Positions 1-5,428 of a DNA stretch of 7,882 nucleotides are shown here, piece after piece. The position numbers and the translations under genes are program-made. The stretch is from an uncultured Coriobacteriia bacterium (lineage in GTDB: Bacteria; Actinomycetota; Coriobacteriia; Coriobacteriales; QAMH01). Position 1 is the first letter of the stretch, and each line of letters begins with the position of its first letter. The notes under the pieces are model-generated. The model was not told where the DNA came from. It saw nothing but the letters and a program-made list of their open reading frames with translations, and did no database searches. The stretch covers positions 1 to 7,882 of the forward strand of contig CABURF010000043.1 in assembly GCA_902493755.1 (NCBI GenBank), written 5' to 3'.

Positions 1-1
1 G

Positions 2-64
2 AGAGCGGTCATTGTACTTGCCATCGAAGACCAGCGCAGTGACCCCATGCTTCGCTTCAGTTAG
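2..64 (+). CDS. Possible 3' end of an upstream gene (partial)
   Basis: An open frame enters from the left edge and stops at TAG (62-64). The visible C-terminal residues are RAVIVLAIEDQRSDPMLRFS. The stop lies 9 bases before the NUDIX start, and the AGGA that best serves as that gene's ribosome site (63-66) overlaps the stop, the arrangement expected of two translationally coupled genes. Twenty residues are too few to name a family. The opposite strand is also open here (reading TALVFDGKYNDRS toward the left edge, possible ATG at 112), so I cannot exclude a minus-strand gene instead. Confidence 0.35.
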   Translation, partial: RAVIVLAIEDQRSDPMLRFS

Positions 65-73
65 GACTTTTTC

Positions 74-463
74 ATGAAACACATCGAGGTGGTAGCCGCA
101 ATCATCGTGCATGACGGCAAGATCCTGGCAACGCAGCGCGGTTACGGCAACTACAAGGGCAGCTGGGAGTTTCCCGGCGGCAAGATCGAGCCGGGCGAGG
201 CTCCCGAGGCGGCGCTCGTACGCGAGATTCACGAGGAACTCGACGCCGACATCGAGGTGGGGCCGAAGCTCATCACGGTCGACTACGACTACCCAGAGTT
301 CGCGATGACGATGCAATGCTTTGTCTGCACGCTCGCCAGCGGTATGAAGCTACTCGAGCACAGCGACGCGCGCTGGCTGGGCCGCGACGAGCTTGATGAC
401 GTGGGGTGGCTGCCATCGGATGTCGAGGTAGTCGCGGCAGTTCGGGATGCGGGGATTGTGTAG
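74..463 (+). CDS. NUDIX (deoxy)nucleoside triphosphate pyrophosphohydrolase, NudG/MutT-like
   Basis: This 129-residue cytosolic enzyme is predicted to hydrolyse NTP or dNTP substrates to the monophosphate and pyrophosphate, cleaning the nucleotide pool. The NUDIX box is intact: G36, E42, R50, E51, E54 and E55 fit GX5EX7REUXEEXGU, except that the usual final Gly is Asp57 (EELDA). WEFPGGK at 31-37 is typical of the MutT/NudG group. The N-terminus (IEVVAAII..DGKILATQR) resembles E. coli NudG, which acts on CTP, 5-methyl-dCTP and oxidised nucleotides, more than MutT; that comparison is from memory. The start is supported by AGGA at 63-66, seven bases before the ATG. It probably shares a transcript with whatever ends at 64. 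Substrate is uncertain; the family is not. Confidence 0.9.
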   Translation: MKHIEVVAAIIVHDGKILATQRGYGNYKGSWEFPGGKIEPGEAPEAALVREIHEELDADIEVGPKLITVDYDYPEFAMTMQCFVCTLASGMKLLEHSDARWLGRDELDDVGWLPSDVEVVAAVRDAGIV

Positions 464-633
464 GGGATTGGAACCGGTGGGTTATCTTCAGCTTTGCAAG
501 AGACTGGATACGACGCAATAGGATTAGATGGAATGAGTTAATAGTGGCTTACGAGAGAAAACCGTGTTGCTGGCATGAGTTAATAATGCCGATTAGCTAT
601 GGGGTATTGATTGTCCTTTGGTCCGAAGATATC
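464..633. other. Gene-poor stretch after the NUDIX gene
   Basis: I see no convincing gene here on either strand. The long plus-strand frame crossing it starts inside the NUDIX gene, has no ribosome site and is rich in Arg, Trp and Cys, so I treat it as spurious. The composition becomes visibly more AT-rich from about 500, marking a change from the NUDIX gene. The only internal structure I can support is the direct repeat listed separately. Confidence 0.5.
529..585. repeat. Direct repeat TGG(A/C)ATGAGTTAATA, two copies 42 bp apart
   Basis: Copies lie at 529-543 and 571-585, matching at 14 of 15 positions. The 42-bp offset is about four helical turns, so both copies would face the same side of the DNA. 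The second copy also sits in a small dyad, with GGCAT (572-576) and ATGCC (586-590) around it. This could be a pair of protein-binding sites or a remnant duplication. No promoter is clear beside it. Confidence 0.4.
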
Positions 634-668
634 TTAATAAGGAAGAAGGGACGCCGAAGCGCCCCTTC
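634..668 (-). terminator. Intrinsic terminator with UUCG tetraloop, ending the minus-strand cassette
   Basis: Read on the minus strand, bases 668 to 645 form a 10-bp stem, GAAGGGGCGC against GCGTCCCTTC, closed by a C(UUCG)G tetraloop. One pair is a G-U wobble (662/651). The stem is followed by TTCCTTATTAA (644-634). The wobble pairs only in the minus-strand RNA; in the plus-strand RNA it would be an A-C mismatch. This fixes the direction. It lies just past the 35-codon gene and is the likely end of the restriction-modification transcript. Confidence 0.75.
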
Positions 669-676
669 CCTACGCT

Positions 677-715
677 GTAGAGTCCCGGCTCCATTCCGGG
701 ACTCTACTTTGTTTT
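677..715 (+). terminator. Intrinsic terminator, 12-bp perfect stem, plus strand
   Basis: GTAGAGTCCCGG (677-688) pairs perfectly with CCGGGACTCTAC (696-707) around a 7-base loop and is followed on the plus strand by TTTGTTTT (708-715). It would stop transcription from the NUDIX side before it runs antisense into the cassette. On the minus strand the same stem contains the stop codon of the 35-codon gene and may add to termination there, but it has no T-tract in that direction. Confidence 0.7.
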
Positions 716-811
716 GACGTGCACATGCTTCGTCACGGTTCCGGTCTTTCTGATGTGGCCGGTTTTCGTGACGCGATAGCGTGGCACTTTTACTGTGATG
801 CACTTATGCAT
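704..811 (-). CDS. 35-aa highly basic peptide downstream of the methyltransferase
   Basis: The frame is ATG at 811-809 to TAG at 706-704. It begins MHKCITVKVPRYRV and ends HVHVKTK. It has 7 Lys, 3 Arg, 4 His and no Asp or Glu, and it contains a loose internal repetition (VTKTG, RKTGTVTK). There is no hydrophobic segment that could span a membrane. The Shine-Dalgarno site is very strong: GGGAGG (819-824 on the plus strand), seven bases before the ATG. A terminator follows immediately. I do not recognise a family. The charge suggests nucleic-acid binding, but that is inference. It lies 261 bases after the methyltransferase on the same strand, so it may be a third cassette member or have its own promoter. 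Confidence 0.6.
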   Translation of the reverse strand: MHKCITVKVPRYRVTKTGHIRKTGTVTKHVHVKTK

Positions 812-816
812 AATTT

Positions 817-841
817 CACCTCCCTTCGGGGGCTTTAGGTG
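817..841 (-). promoter_or_regulatory. Leader hairpin that could mask the ribosome site of the 35-aa peptide
   Basis: In the minus-strand mRNA, CACCU (841-837) can pair with AGGUG (821-817), and CCC (831-829) with GGG (824-822) around a CGAA loop, leaving a 5-base bulge at 836-832. Together these would cover the whole GGGAGGUG ribosome site. The interrupted stem is of moderate strength, so this is a candidate translational switch and not a proven one. Confidence 0.4.
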
Positions 842-900
842 CGAGGATTATTCCCCACACCTGAAACTCTACCATGCTTCTGCGACATGGATTGGCCCGC

Positions 901-921
901 TTATCCACAAGATTTTGTGGA
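901..921. promoter_or_regulatory. Perfect dyad overlapping a consensus DnaA-box 9-mer
   Basis: TCCACAA (904-910) and TTGTGGA (915-921) form a perfect 7-bp inverted repeat around GATT. The 9-mer TTATCCACA at 901-909 equals the DnaA-box consensus. A single box without neighbours does not make an origin. As a dyad, it could be an operator for the small peptide gene that starts 93 bases downstream on the minus strand. The spacer plus the next base does not form a GATC. Confidence 0.35.
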
Positions 922-982
922 GACATAAGCTTGACAATCAATATGTATAGTTGTTTTTGCAGATAAAGAACGCATGTTCGAT

Positions 983-1011
983 TAAATAGTTGTGAAATAC
1001 ATCGGTGTAAA
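983..1011 (-). promoter_or_regulatory. Candidate promoter toward the small peptide
   Basis: On the minus strand, TTTACA (1011-1006) lies 17 bases from TATTTA (988-983). The -35 matches the sigma-70 consensus at five of six positions, but the -10 at only three. A shifted -10, TTTAAT, matches better but with 19-base spacing. If real, it would give the 35-codon gene a transcript independent of the methyltransferase, with a leader of about 165 bases. Confidence 0.25.
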
Positions 1012-1072
1012 AGCTTGAAATAGTTTATAGAGGTATTTCTTTTTACGGCGAACGGCATGTCTGCTCTAGGAA

Positions 1073-2344
1073 TCAAGAGTGAATTTGTTTAATTATCTCT
1101 TTCCCTATCCTGTGCGGAATCTCGACCACAAGTGCATTACCCATGCAGAAAGCGCGCTGTCCGTCAGTCATCCCCGTATCTGTCCAGCCCTTGGGGAACA
1201 TCTGAATCATATCGAGCTCGTCGGGAACAAGACGACGGATTCGTTTGCTATCTCCCATAACAGCATGCTTGGTGCGGCTGGCGCCCTTACCACCCTCACC
1301 TGTGAGAATGGTTCGCGCCGGTCTATCGAGTGGGTCGGGCCATGCCATCGCACCTTCGGTGTACATGTACGTAAACCCTGCTGCCGTGGTGCGGGGTTCC
1401 TTTTTTGCTTCACGCATTCGCTTCCATTTGGGAAGGTCTTCTTCTGAGATGAAGAACTCAGGAGGCACTTCAGAATCGGGAACGACAATGTTGGCAAGCG
1501 TAGTTGCCTCGCCATCAAAGACAGGCTCGACCTTGCATGTCATGACCTGGCTCTTTTGCATCGCTCCGGCATTTTGGAAAGGTGAGAGCTTCTTGCCAAC
1601 ACCGAAGTGCTGGGATATCTCGTAAGGATCCGCAGTGACATCAACGGAGGTGATTGCGGTGACTTTCTCAGTGATGGGGAATGCCTTTGCCATGATGCCA
1701 TCTTGCTTGATGCGGCTTTCAAGGTCCCATTCATCTTCCGTGAGCTCGCCATAAATATATACGCGGCGGCGCTTTTGCGGCATGCCGTATTCTGCTGCGT
1801 TGATTACGCGCCACTCGACTGAGTAGCCTTCTTCAGCCAAGCAGCTCAGGATAATCGCAAAGTCACGTCCGCGTTGCTTCACCGGGCTTTTGAGGAGGCG
1901 GTCGACGTTCTCAAGGAGCAAATACTTTGGCTGCTTTAAGTGAATCATGCGGTAAATATCCCACCACAGGACGCCCTTCTTGCCCTCGATGCCCTTGGCC
2001 ATGTTGAGGGGCTTGGCGACTGAGTAGTCCTGACAAGGAAAACCGCCGACCAGCATGCCAAAATCCGGAATAGTTCGCTCGCCTGCTTCGTATTCGTCAA
2101 GCACCTTGTTGATATCCTCGTTGACGCAGCTACCTGCGCCAAAATGCTCTTCATAGCAGCGCCATGCAAACTGCTTGGATTCTGTTCCAGGCGGCTCCCA
2201 TTGTTTGGCCCACACGGTTTTGAATGGGCCAGCGGCCTCCATTTTGAATTCGGGATGGTTTGGGTCAGAGTATCCGTCTAGGCCTAGACGGAATCCGCCA
2301 ACTCCGGCGAATAGCTCCGCCACTTCGATTGTGTCGTTGGCCAT
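1073..2344 (-). CDS. DNA (cytosine-5-)-methyltransferase of a Sau3AI-type system
   Basis: This 423-residue enzyme transfers a methyl group from S-adenosylmethionine to C5 of cytosine in its target site and so protects host DNA from the neighbouring endonuclease. The conserved C5 motifs are in order: motif I ELFAGVGGF (10-18), motif IV GGFPCQ with catalytic Cys104, motif VI LLENV (143-147), motif VIII PQKRRRVYIYG (189-199), a target-recognition region at roughly 225-340, motif IX RPARTIL (341-347) and motif X MGNALVV (401-407). The length is normal for the family. There is no N-terminal helix-turn-helix extension, so self-repression of the kind seen in some methyltransferases is unlikely. AGGAG (2351-2355) lies six bases before the ATG. 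Because the partner resembles Sau3AI, GATC modified at its C is the predicted product; that is inference from context. Confidence 0.95.
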   Translation of the reverse strand: MANDTIEVAELFAGVGGFRLGLDGYSDPNHPEFKMEAAGPFKTVWAKQWEPPGTESKQFAWRCYEEHFGAGSCVNEDINKVLDEYEAGERTIPDFGMLVGGFPCQDYSVAKPLNMAKGIEGKKGVLWWDIYRMIHLKQPKYLLLENVDRLLKSPVKQRGRDFAIILSCLAEEGYSVEWRVINAAEYGMPQKRRRVYIYGELTEDEWDLESRIKQDGIMAKAFPITEKVTAITSVDVTADPYEISQHFGVGKKLSPFQNAGAMQKSQVMTCKVEPVFDGEATTLANIVVPDSEVPPEFFISEEDLPKWKRMREAKKEPRTTAAGFTYMYTEGAMAWPDPLDRPARTILTGEGGKGASRTKHAVMGDSKRIRRLVPDELDMIQMFPKGWTDTGMTDGQRAFCMGNALVVEIPHRIGKEIIKQIHS

Positions 2345-2442
2345 AGGGTGCTCCTTCGCATTCTGAAAGCCTTGGACGCATATTCTTGTTTATAGGTGTG
2401 ACACGCGAATGCCATGGGGACGTGCCGCATAAAGTGGTGTCT

Positions 2443-2471
2443 ATTGTAGATGATCGGTGACAAAAGATCTA
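2443..2471 (-). promoter_or_regulatory. Candidate methyltransferase promoter with two GATC sites
   Basis: On the minus strand, TACAAT (2448-2443) is a fair -10 box upstream of the methyltransferase. The corresponding -35 position holds no consensus hexamer. Instead it overlaps AGATCT (2465-2470), and a second GATC sits at 2452-2455, four bases from the -10. Both are sites the cassette itself should methylate. This is a weak promoter call; the GATC positions are certain. Confidence 0.3.
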
Positions 2472-2472
2472 G

Positions 2473-2488
2473 GTTCTCAGATGAGAAC
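2473..2488. promoter_or_regulatory. Perfect palindrome between endonuclease and methyltransferase
   Basis: GTTCTCA (2473-2479) and TGAGAAC (2482-2488) form a perfect 7-bp dyad with a 2-base centre, three bases past the endonuclease stop codon. In minus-strand RNA it could fold as a 6-bp stem with a 4-base loop, followed after a few bases by CTTTTG, so a weak terminator is possible. Its place directly ahead of the candidate methyltransferase promoter fits an operator equally well. Confidence 0.5.
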
Positions 2489-2491
2489 ATG

Positions 2492-3988
2492 CTAAATATC
2501 ACGCACGACTTCATAAATATAGTCATTATTCAGCCAGAAGCTTTGCTTCGTCATAGCGCGACCGTCGGGCAACTCGTCGGCGTTGTGCTCAACGTCACCA
2601 ATGATTCGCCCGTCTTCGAGCCGGTATGCAGCCTTCGACGTATGCGGTCTAACGTGCGCAACGGGATTCTCGGTTTTGCTAGGGAGATTGTTTTCGAAGC
2701 GAGTCTTTTTGCCCCTAGGCACTTCGACAATCGAAACTCCATTATTGATTGCGTCTTTGGTAGCTTGCCAGCATGAGCGAAGAGGACCGTCGATGTCCTT
2801 TCGTGGCATGCTCCAAAATGTTGCTCCCCTAAGCCTCAGGCTTTCGCCTTCTTTCTGAAATGCAACGAATAGAAATCTGGTTTCTTCGAAGTATTCATGA
2901 AGCGGGGCGGTTTCCCATTCTTCGGTCATGAGGTCGATAAAGGAGAAGGTATCGAGGGAAAGACTCTGTACGACACTGCCCCGCTCCTCAATGCGCACTG
3001 TTCGGACACTAATGTTTGCCTTCTCGAACTCGTCTGCGCGATTGTCATGCAGCCCGAGCATGTGATAGACAATTGTGGTCCATTGAGCCTTATTACCTGT
3101 GTAGGCGAGGCCAAGCTTGTCGCAAATCTCTTTGTCAGCCATTCCAATAAAAGGGTTAATGAGCGAAATGACATGCTCTTCAAAGGAGTGGGTGGATAAC
3201 TGTTCCGAATCCTTAATGATGGATTCGCTGCTCCTTTGGCCGATGATGTAGTCGTTGAGAACGACATTCATATAACTGTTCTTATAGCACCAGGCTCGTC
3301 CCTTTGCTCTCTTGCCCGGTGCATATATGGACTGGTCGCGCATGCTCTTCTCGGCGGTCGCGCCCTTTGTGCATGCCCCCAAGTAGTGAGTCATCGACTC
3401 CGATAGCTCATCTGCTCTTCCATCCATTACATACTCTTGAATGGTGCTGTAATCCTCGCGGATGATTGCGAGGTCTTCATCAGGAGGAGTAAAAAGTGTG
3501 ACGTATTCAATTCTCTGGTCGTATTTATCGATTGTCTTGTCGCGCTTGTAATAGACGAGCAGGATATTTCCGCCCTTTTCCCACATGTGCGACTCGTCAA
3601 AGGGGCGCTCAATGCTTTCATCAAAGGCAATCATGCCAAGGACAAGACGCTCGCCGGCCCGGATGCTGCCATCATTTTTAACGTCATAGCAGGTAGTTTT
3701 CAGCTCTACACCAGCATCGACAAAGTCGGCATGCGCATCGCTATTGGCGCGGTAGCCGAAGTATCGCTCCTCGATGAGCGTGCCGACACCTCCTTTGAAA
3801 GAGGCATCGTTATAGTCGGTCTTTTCTGGAGCTGATCCATCGGGAGTGATTCCAAGGTCCAGCACCTCACGGAATGTGTGGCCCTCAAGTTTCTTTGCGT
3901 GCTCGAGGAGTGCCTGCGGGTCGTCAAAATCGATAGGCACATACTCGAGCTCGTTTGTCGATATGTTGACGTTCATAGACCGCTGCAT
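2492..3988 (-). CDS. Sau3AI-like type II restriction endonuclease (MutH fold), predicted target GATC
   Basis: This 498-residue enzyme is predicted to cut unmodified double-stranded DNA at GATC. Its length and plan match Sau3AI (489 aa), which has an N-terminal catalytic MutH-like domain and a C-terminal MutH-like domain that binds DNA without cutting. The N-terminal motif is KGGVGTLIE (65-73) followed by D88 and ELK (95-97), with the same seven-residue D-to-E spacing I recall for the Sau3AI active site. Other Sau3AI-like blocks are ERLVL (113-117), HYLGACTKGA (201-210), FEETRFLF (367-374), FWSMP..DIDGP (391-402), HVRPHT (445-450) and MTKQSFWLNNDYI at the end. The start ATG has GGGAG (3994-3998) five bases upstream. 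It lies 147 bases ahead of the methyltransferase on the same strand. These are remembered comparisons, not a search. Confidence 0.93.
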   Translation of the reverse strand: MQRSMNVNISTNELEYVPIDFDDPQALLEHAKKLEGHTFREVLDLGITPDGSAPEKTDYNDASFKGGVGTLIEERYFGYRANSDAHADFVDAGVELKTTCYDVKNDGSIRAGERLVLGMIAFDESIERPFDESHMWEKGGNILLVYYKRDKTIDKYDQRIEYVTLFTPPDEDLAIIREDYSTIQEYVMDGRADELSESMTHYLGACTKGATAEKSMRDQSIYAPGKRAKGRAWCYKNSYMNVVLNDYIIGQRSSESIIKDSEQLSTHSFEEHVISLINPFIGMADKEICDKLGLAYTGNKAQWTTIVYHMLGLHDNRADEFEKANISVRTVRIEERGSVVQSLSLDTFSFIDLMTEEWETAPLHEYFEETRFLFVAFQKEGESLRLRGATFWSMPRKDIDGPLRSCWQATKDAINNGVSIVEVPRGKKTRFENNLPSKTENPVAHVRPHTSKAAYRLEDGRIIGDVEHNADELPDGRAMTKQSFWLNNDYIYEVVRDI

Positions 3989-4005
3989 GGTGAGCTCCCG
4001 ATAGC

Positions 4006-4035
4006 TTTAGGCAATGCCGATGTATTGTGCCTAAA
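4006..4035 (-). promoter_or_regulatory. Inverted repeat in the endonuclease leader
   Basis: TTTAGGCA (4006-4013) and TGCCTAAA (4028-4035) are perfect 8-bp arms around 14 bases. In the endonuclease mRNA this would fold just upstream of the GGGAG ribosome site, with the lower arm ending seven bases from it. It could be an operator in DNA or an RNA element that affects ribosome access. Confidence 0.5.
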
Positions 4036-4036
4036 C

Positions 4037-4054
4037 GTATCACATTTGTGATAC
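4037..4054. promoter_or_regulatory. Perfect 18-bp palindrome upstream of the endonuclease, likely operator
   Basis: GTATCACATTTGTGATAC has perfect 8-bp arms and a 2-base centre, 49-66 bases ahead of the endonuclease start. Half-site order (TCACA then TGTGA) is the reverse of a CRP site. It looks like an operator for a dimeric repressor, but no regulator is encoded in the window. The sigma-70 promoter it would act on is not clear. Confidence 0.55.
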
Positions 4055-4061
4055 ATAGGTG

Positions 4062-4088
4062 TATTCGCTGCAAATCGTGCGGCGAATA
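4062..4088 (+). promoter_or_regulatory. 11-bp hairpin in the divergent intergenic region
   Basis: TATTCGCTGCA (4062-4072) pairs with TGCGGCGAATA (4078-4088) around AATCG. One pair, T4069 with G4081, is a wobble in plus-strand RNA and an A-C mismatch in minus-strand RNA. No T-tract follows, so it is not an intrinsic terminator. It is the third dyad in a row in front of the endonuclease. Confidence 0.4.
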
Positions 4089-4165
4089 GCGGTCCTAATC
4101 GTCGCATTACCGAAAATCCGTGATTTCCGTTATCGATTATCTGCGTTTTCAATTTTCAATCCTAT

Positions 4166-4194
4166 TGAGTAATTTTACTCAGTATAATGAGTAA
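4166..4194. promoter_or_regulatory. Three alternating TGAGTAA half-sites around a TATAAT box
   Basis: TGAGTAA (4166-4172), TTACTCA (4175-4181) and TGAGTAA (4188-4194) make two overlapping perfect dyads, with a 2-base and a 6-base spacer. A consensus -10 box TATAAT (4183-4188) sits inside the second spacer and overlaps the first possible ATG of the ATPase gene (4187). There is no good -35 at the right distance, so an activator, or repression by a protein covering the -10, is plausible. Confidence 0.55.
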
Positions 4195-5428
4195 AACCAC
4201 CCATCGAGATTGGATCCCCATGTTCGAGCGCAGACAGACCGACGTCATCCGCAAGAGGATGCAAGAGCCAAACAACCCTCTCATTCAAGTCGTCGTCGGC
4301 CCGCGCCAAACCGGCAAGAGTACCATGCTTGCCCAAGCACTCGAGCGTGTCGATCGCATATCGCATTCAGTGAGCGCAGATGACATCCTTGCGCCCGGCG
4401 AGCGGTGGCTGCGCGAGGAATGGCAACAAGGGCGAAATCTCCAAGAAGTGAGTGACTCTCCCGTGATACTCATACTCGACGAGATTCAGAAGGTGAAGGG
4501 TTGGCCTTCTATCGTAAAGGGACTATGGGATGCAGACCAACGCAACGGCATTCCCATGAAGGTGTTTCTATCGGGCTCGTCCAGCCTTCTTCTTAGGCGT
4601 GGGCTTGAGGATTCTCTGAAGGGGCGATTCGAGCTTATCCATTCTCCGCACTGGAGTTTTGCGGAGTGTAAAAGCGCGTTTGGATTCAATCTTGACGACT
4701 TCTTGTATTTCGGCGGGTTTCCGGGGTCTGCGCGCTTCGTCGATGACGAGCTTCGCTGGCGCAACAACATGCGCGAAACGATCATCGAACCAACTATCTC
4801 CAAGGACGTTTTGGAGGACGAGCGTGTGCGCAAGCCCGCGCTTTTAAGACAGCTGTTCGAGTTGGGGGTTCAGTATTCCGCGCAGGAACTCTCGTTTACT
4901 AAGATGATGGGGCAACTTGACGACGCCGGCAATACTACGACGCTTGCGCACTATCTTGACCTACTCGACAAGGCGGGTGTGCTTTGCGGACTCAAGAAAT
5001 ATCATCCGAAGGACCTCTACCAACGCAAATCCTCCCCTCGGCTTGCGGTATATGACACATCACTCATGACAGCAGTGACTCGCAGAAGAAAAGACGTGCT
5101 CCTGGGTGATTCCGAGCTTCGTGGTCATCTGGTCGAGAGTGCCGTTGGCGCCCACCTTCTGGCGCTTTCCGTCGCGGAGGGCTTTGCGGTGAATTGGTGG
5201 CGCGAAGGACAAAACGAAGTCGATTTTATCGTGGACGACAGCGATGTGCTCGTTGCAATCGAGGTTAAAAGCGGGCGAGTGAAATCCCTGCATGGAATGG
5301 AAGCGTTCCTGGAAAAGTACCCGAAGGCCCTGCGCCTTGTTATTGGCGGCTCGGGATCATCGTCATGTTCGCTCGAGGAGTTTCTCTGCTGCGAGAACCT
5401 CGACGCTGTTCTTGAGCTGCTCGGATAA
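4187..5428 (+). CDS. AAA_14/DUF4143 ATPase with PD-(D/E)XK-like C-terminal domain
   Basis: This 413-residue protein is of the widespread ATP-binding/DUF4143 family, whose biochemical role is mostly undefined. Walker A is GPRQTGKST (38-46), Walker B is VILILDE with D98 and E99, and LSGSSS (128-133) is a sensor-like element followed by FLYFGGFPG (172-180). The DUF4143 part runs from about 205: a helical segment with YSAQELS and LAHYLDLLDKAGVL, then LVESAVGAHL with E317, NEVDF with E344 and D346, and IEVKSG with E359 and K361. These last residues form a nuclease-like core. The start is uncertain: Met12 (ATG at 4220) fits the usual family N-terminus (MFERRQTDVI), and the first ATG overlaps a TATAAT box; neither has a strong ribosome site. 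It is transcribed divergently from the endonuclease and convergently with fabH. Confidence 0.9.
   Translation: MSKTTHRDWIPMFERRQTDVIRKRMQEPNNPLIQVVVGPRQTGKSTMLAQALERVDRISHSVSADDILAPGERWLREEWQQGRNLQEVSDSPVILILDEIQKVKGWPSIVKGLWDADQRNGIPMKVFLSGSSSLLLRRGLEDSLKGRFELIHSPHWSFAECKSAFGFNLDDFLYFGGFPGSARFVDDELRWRNNMRETIIEPTISKDVLEDERVRKPALLRQLFELGVQYSAQELSFTKMMGQLDDAGNTTTLAHYLDLLDKAGVLCGLKKYHPKDLYQRKSSPRLAVYDTSLMTAVTRRRKDVLLGDSELRGHLVESAVGAHLLALSVAEGFAVNWWREGQNEVDFIVDDSDVLVAIEVKSGRVKSLHGMEAFLEKYPKALRLVIGGSGSSSCSLEEFLCCENLDAVLELLG

Larger units (their letters stand above)
842..1072. other. AT-rich gap between methyltransferase and small peptide
   Basis: This 231-base stretch is conspicuously AT-rich. 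A minus-strand frame runs through it from a TTG overlapping the methyltransferase stop (about 1076) to 816, but it has no ribosome site, weak codon character and overlaps promoter-like sequence, so I do not call it. AAGCTTGA occurs twice (929-936 and 1011-1018). The stretch holds the dyad at 904-921 and a candidate promoter at 983-1011. Confidence 0.4.

Noticed and set aside
1..112. Minus-strand gene starting at 112 and leaving the left edge
   Set aside because: Part of it is antisense to the NUDIX start in a default-open frame, and no ribosome site is near its ATG. The plus-strand reading has better spacing to the next gene, but the question stays open.
455..490. tRNA 3' fragment or attachment site (minus strand contains GGTTCCAATCCCC)
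   Set aside because: The T-loop lacks the purine at position 57, and no acceptor, D or anticodon arm can be found upstream.
406..717. 103-codon plus-strand frame after the NUDIX gene
   Set aside because: It starts inside the NUDIX gene in another frame, lacks a ribosome site, has unlikely composition and runs through a terminator hairpin.
816..1076. 86-codon minus-strand frame between the methyltransferase and the small peptide
   Set aside because: It starts at a TTG overlapping the methyltransferase stop, has no ribosome site, no coding character, and ends inside the leader of a better-supported gene.
4037..4054. CRP-type binding site
   Set aside because: The half-sites are in the opposite order (TCACA then TGTGA) and 2 bp apart, unlike TGTGA-N6-TCACA.
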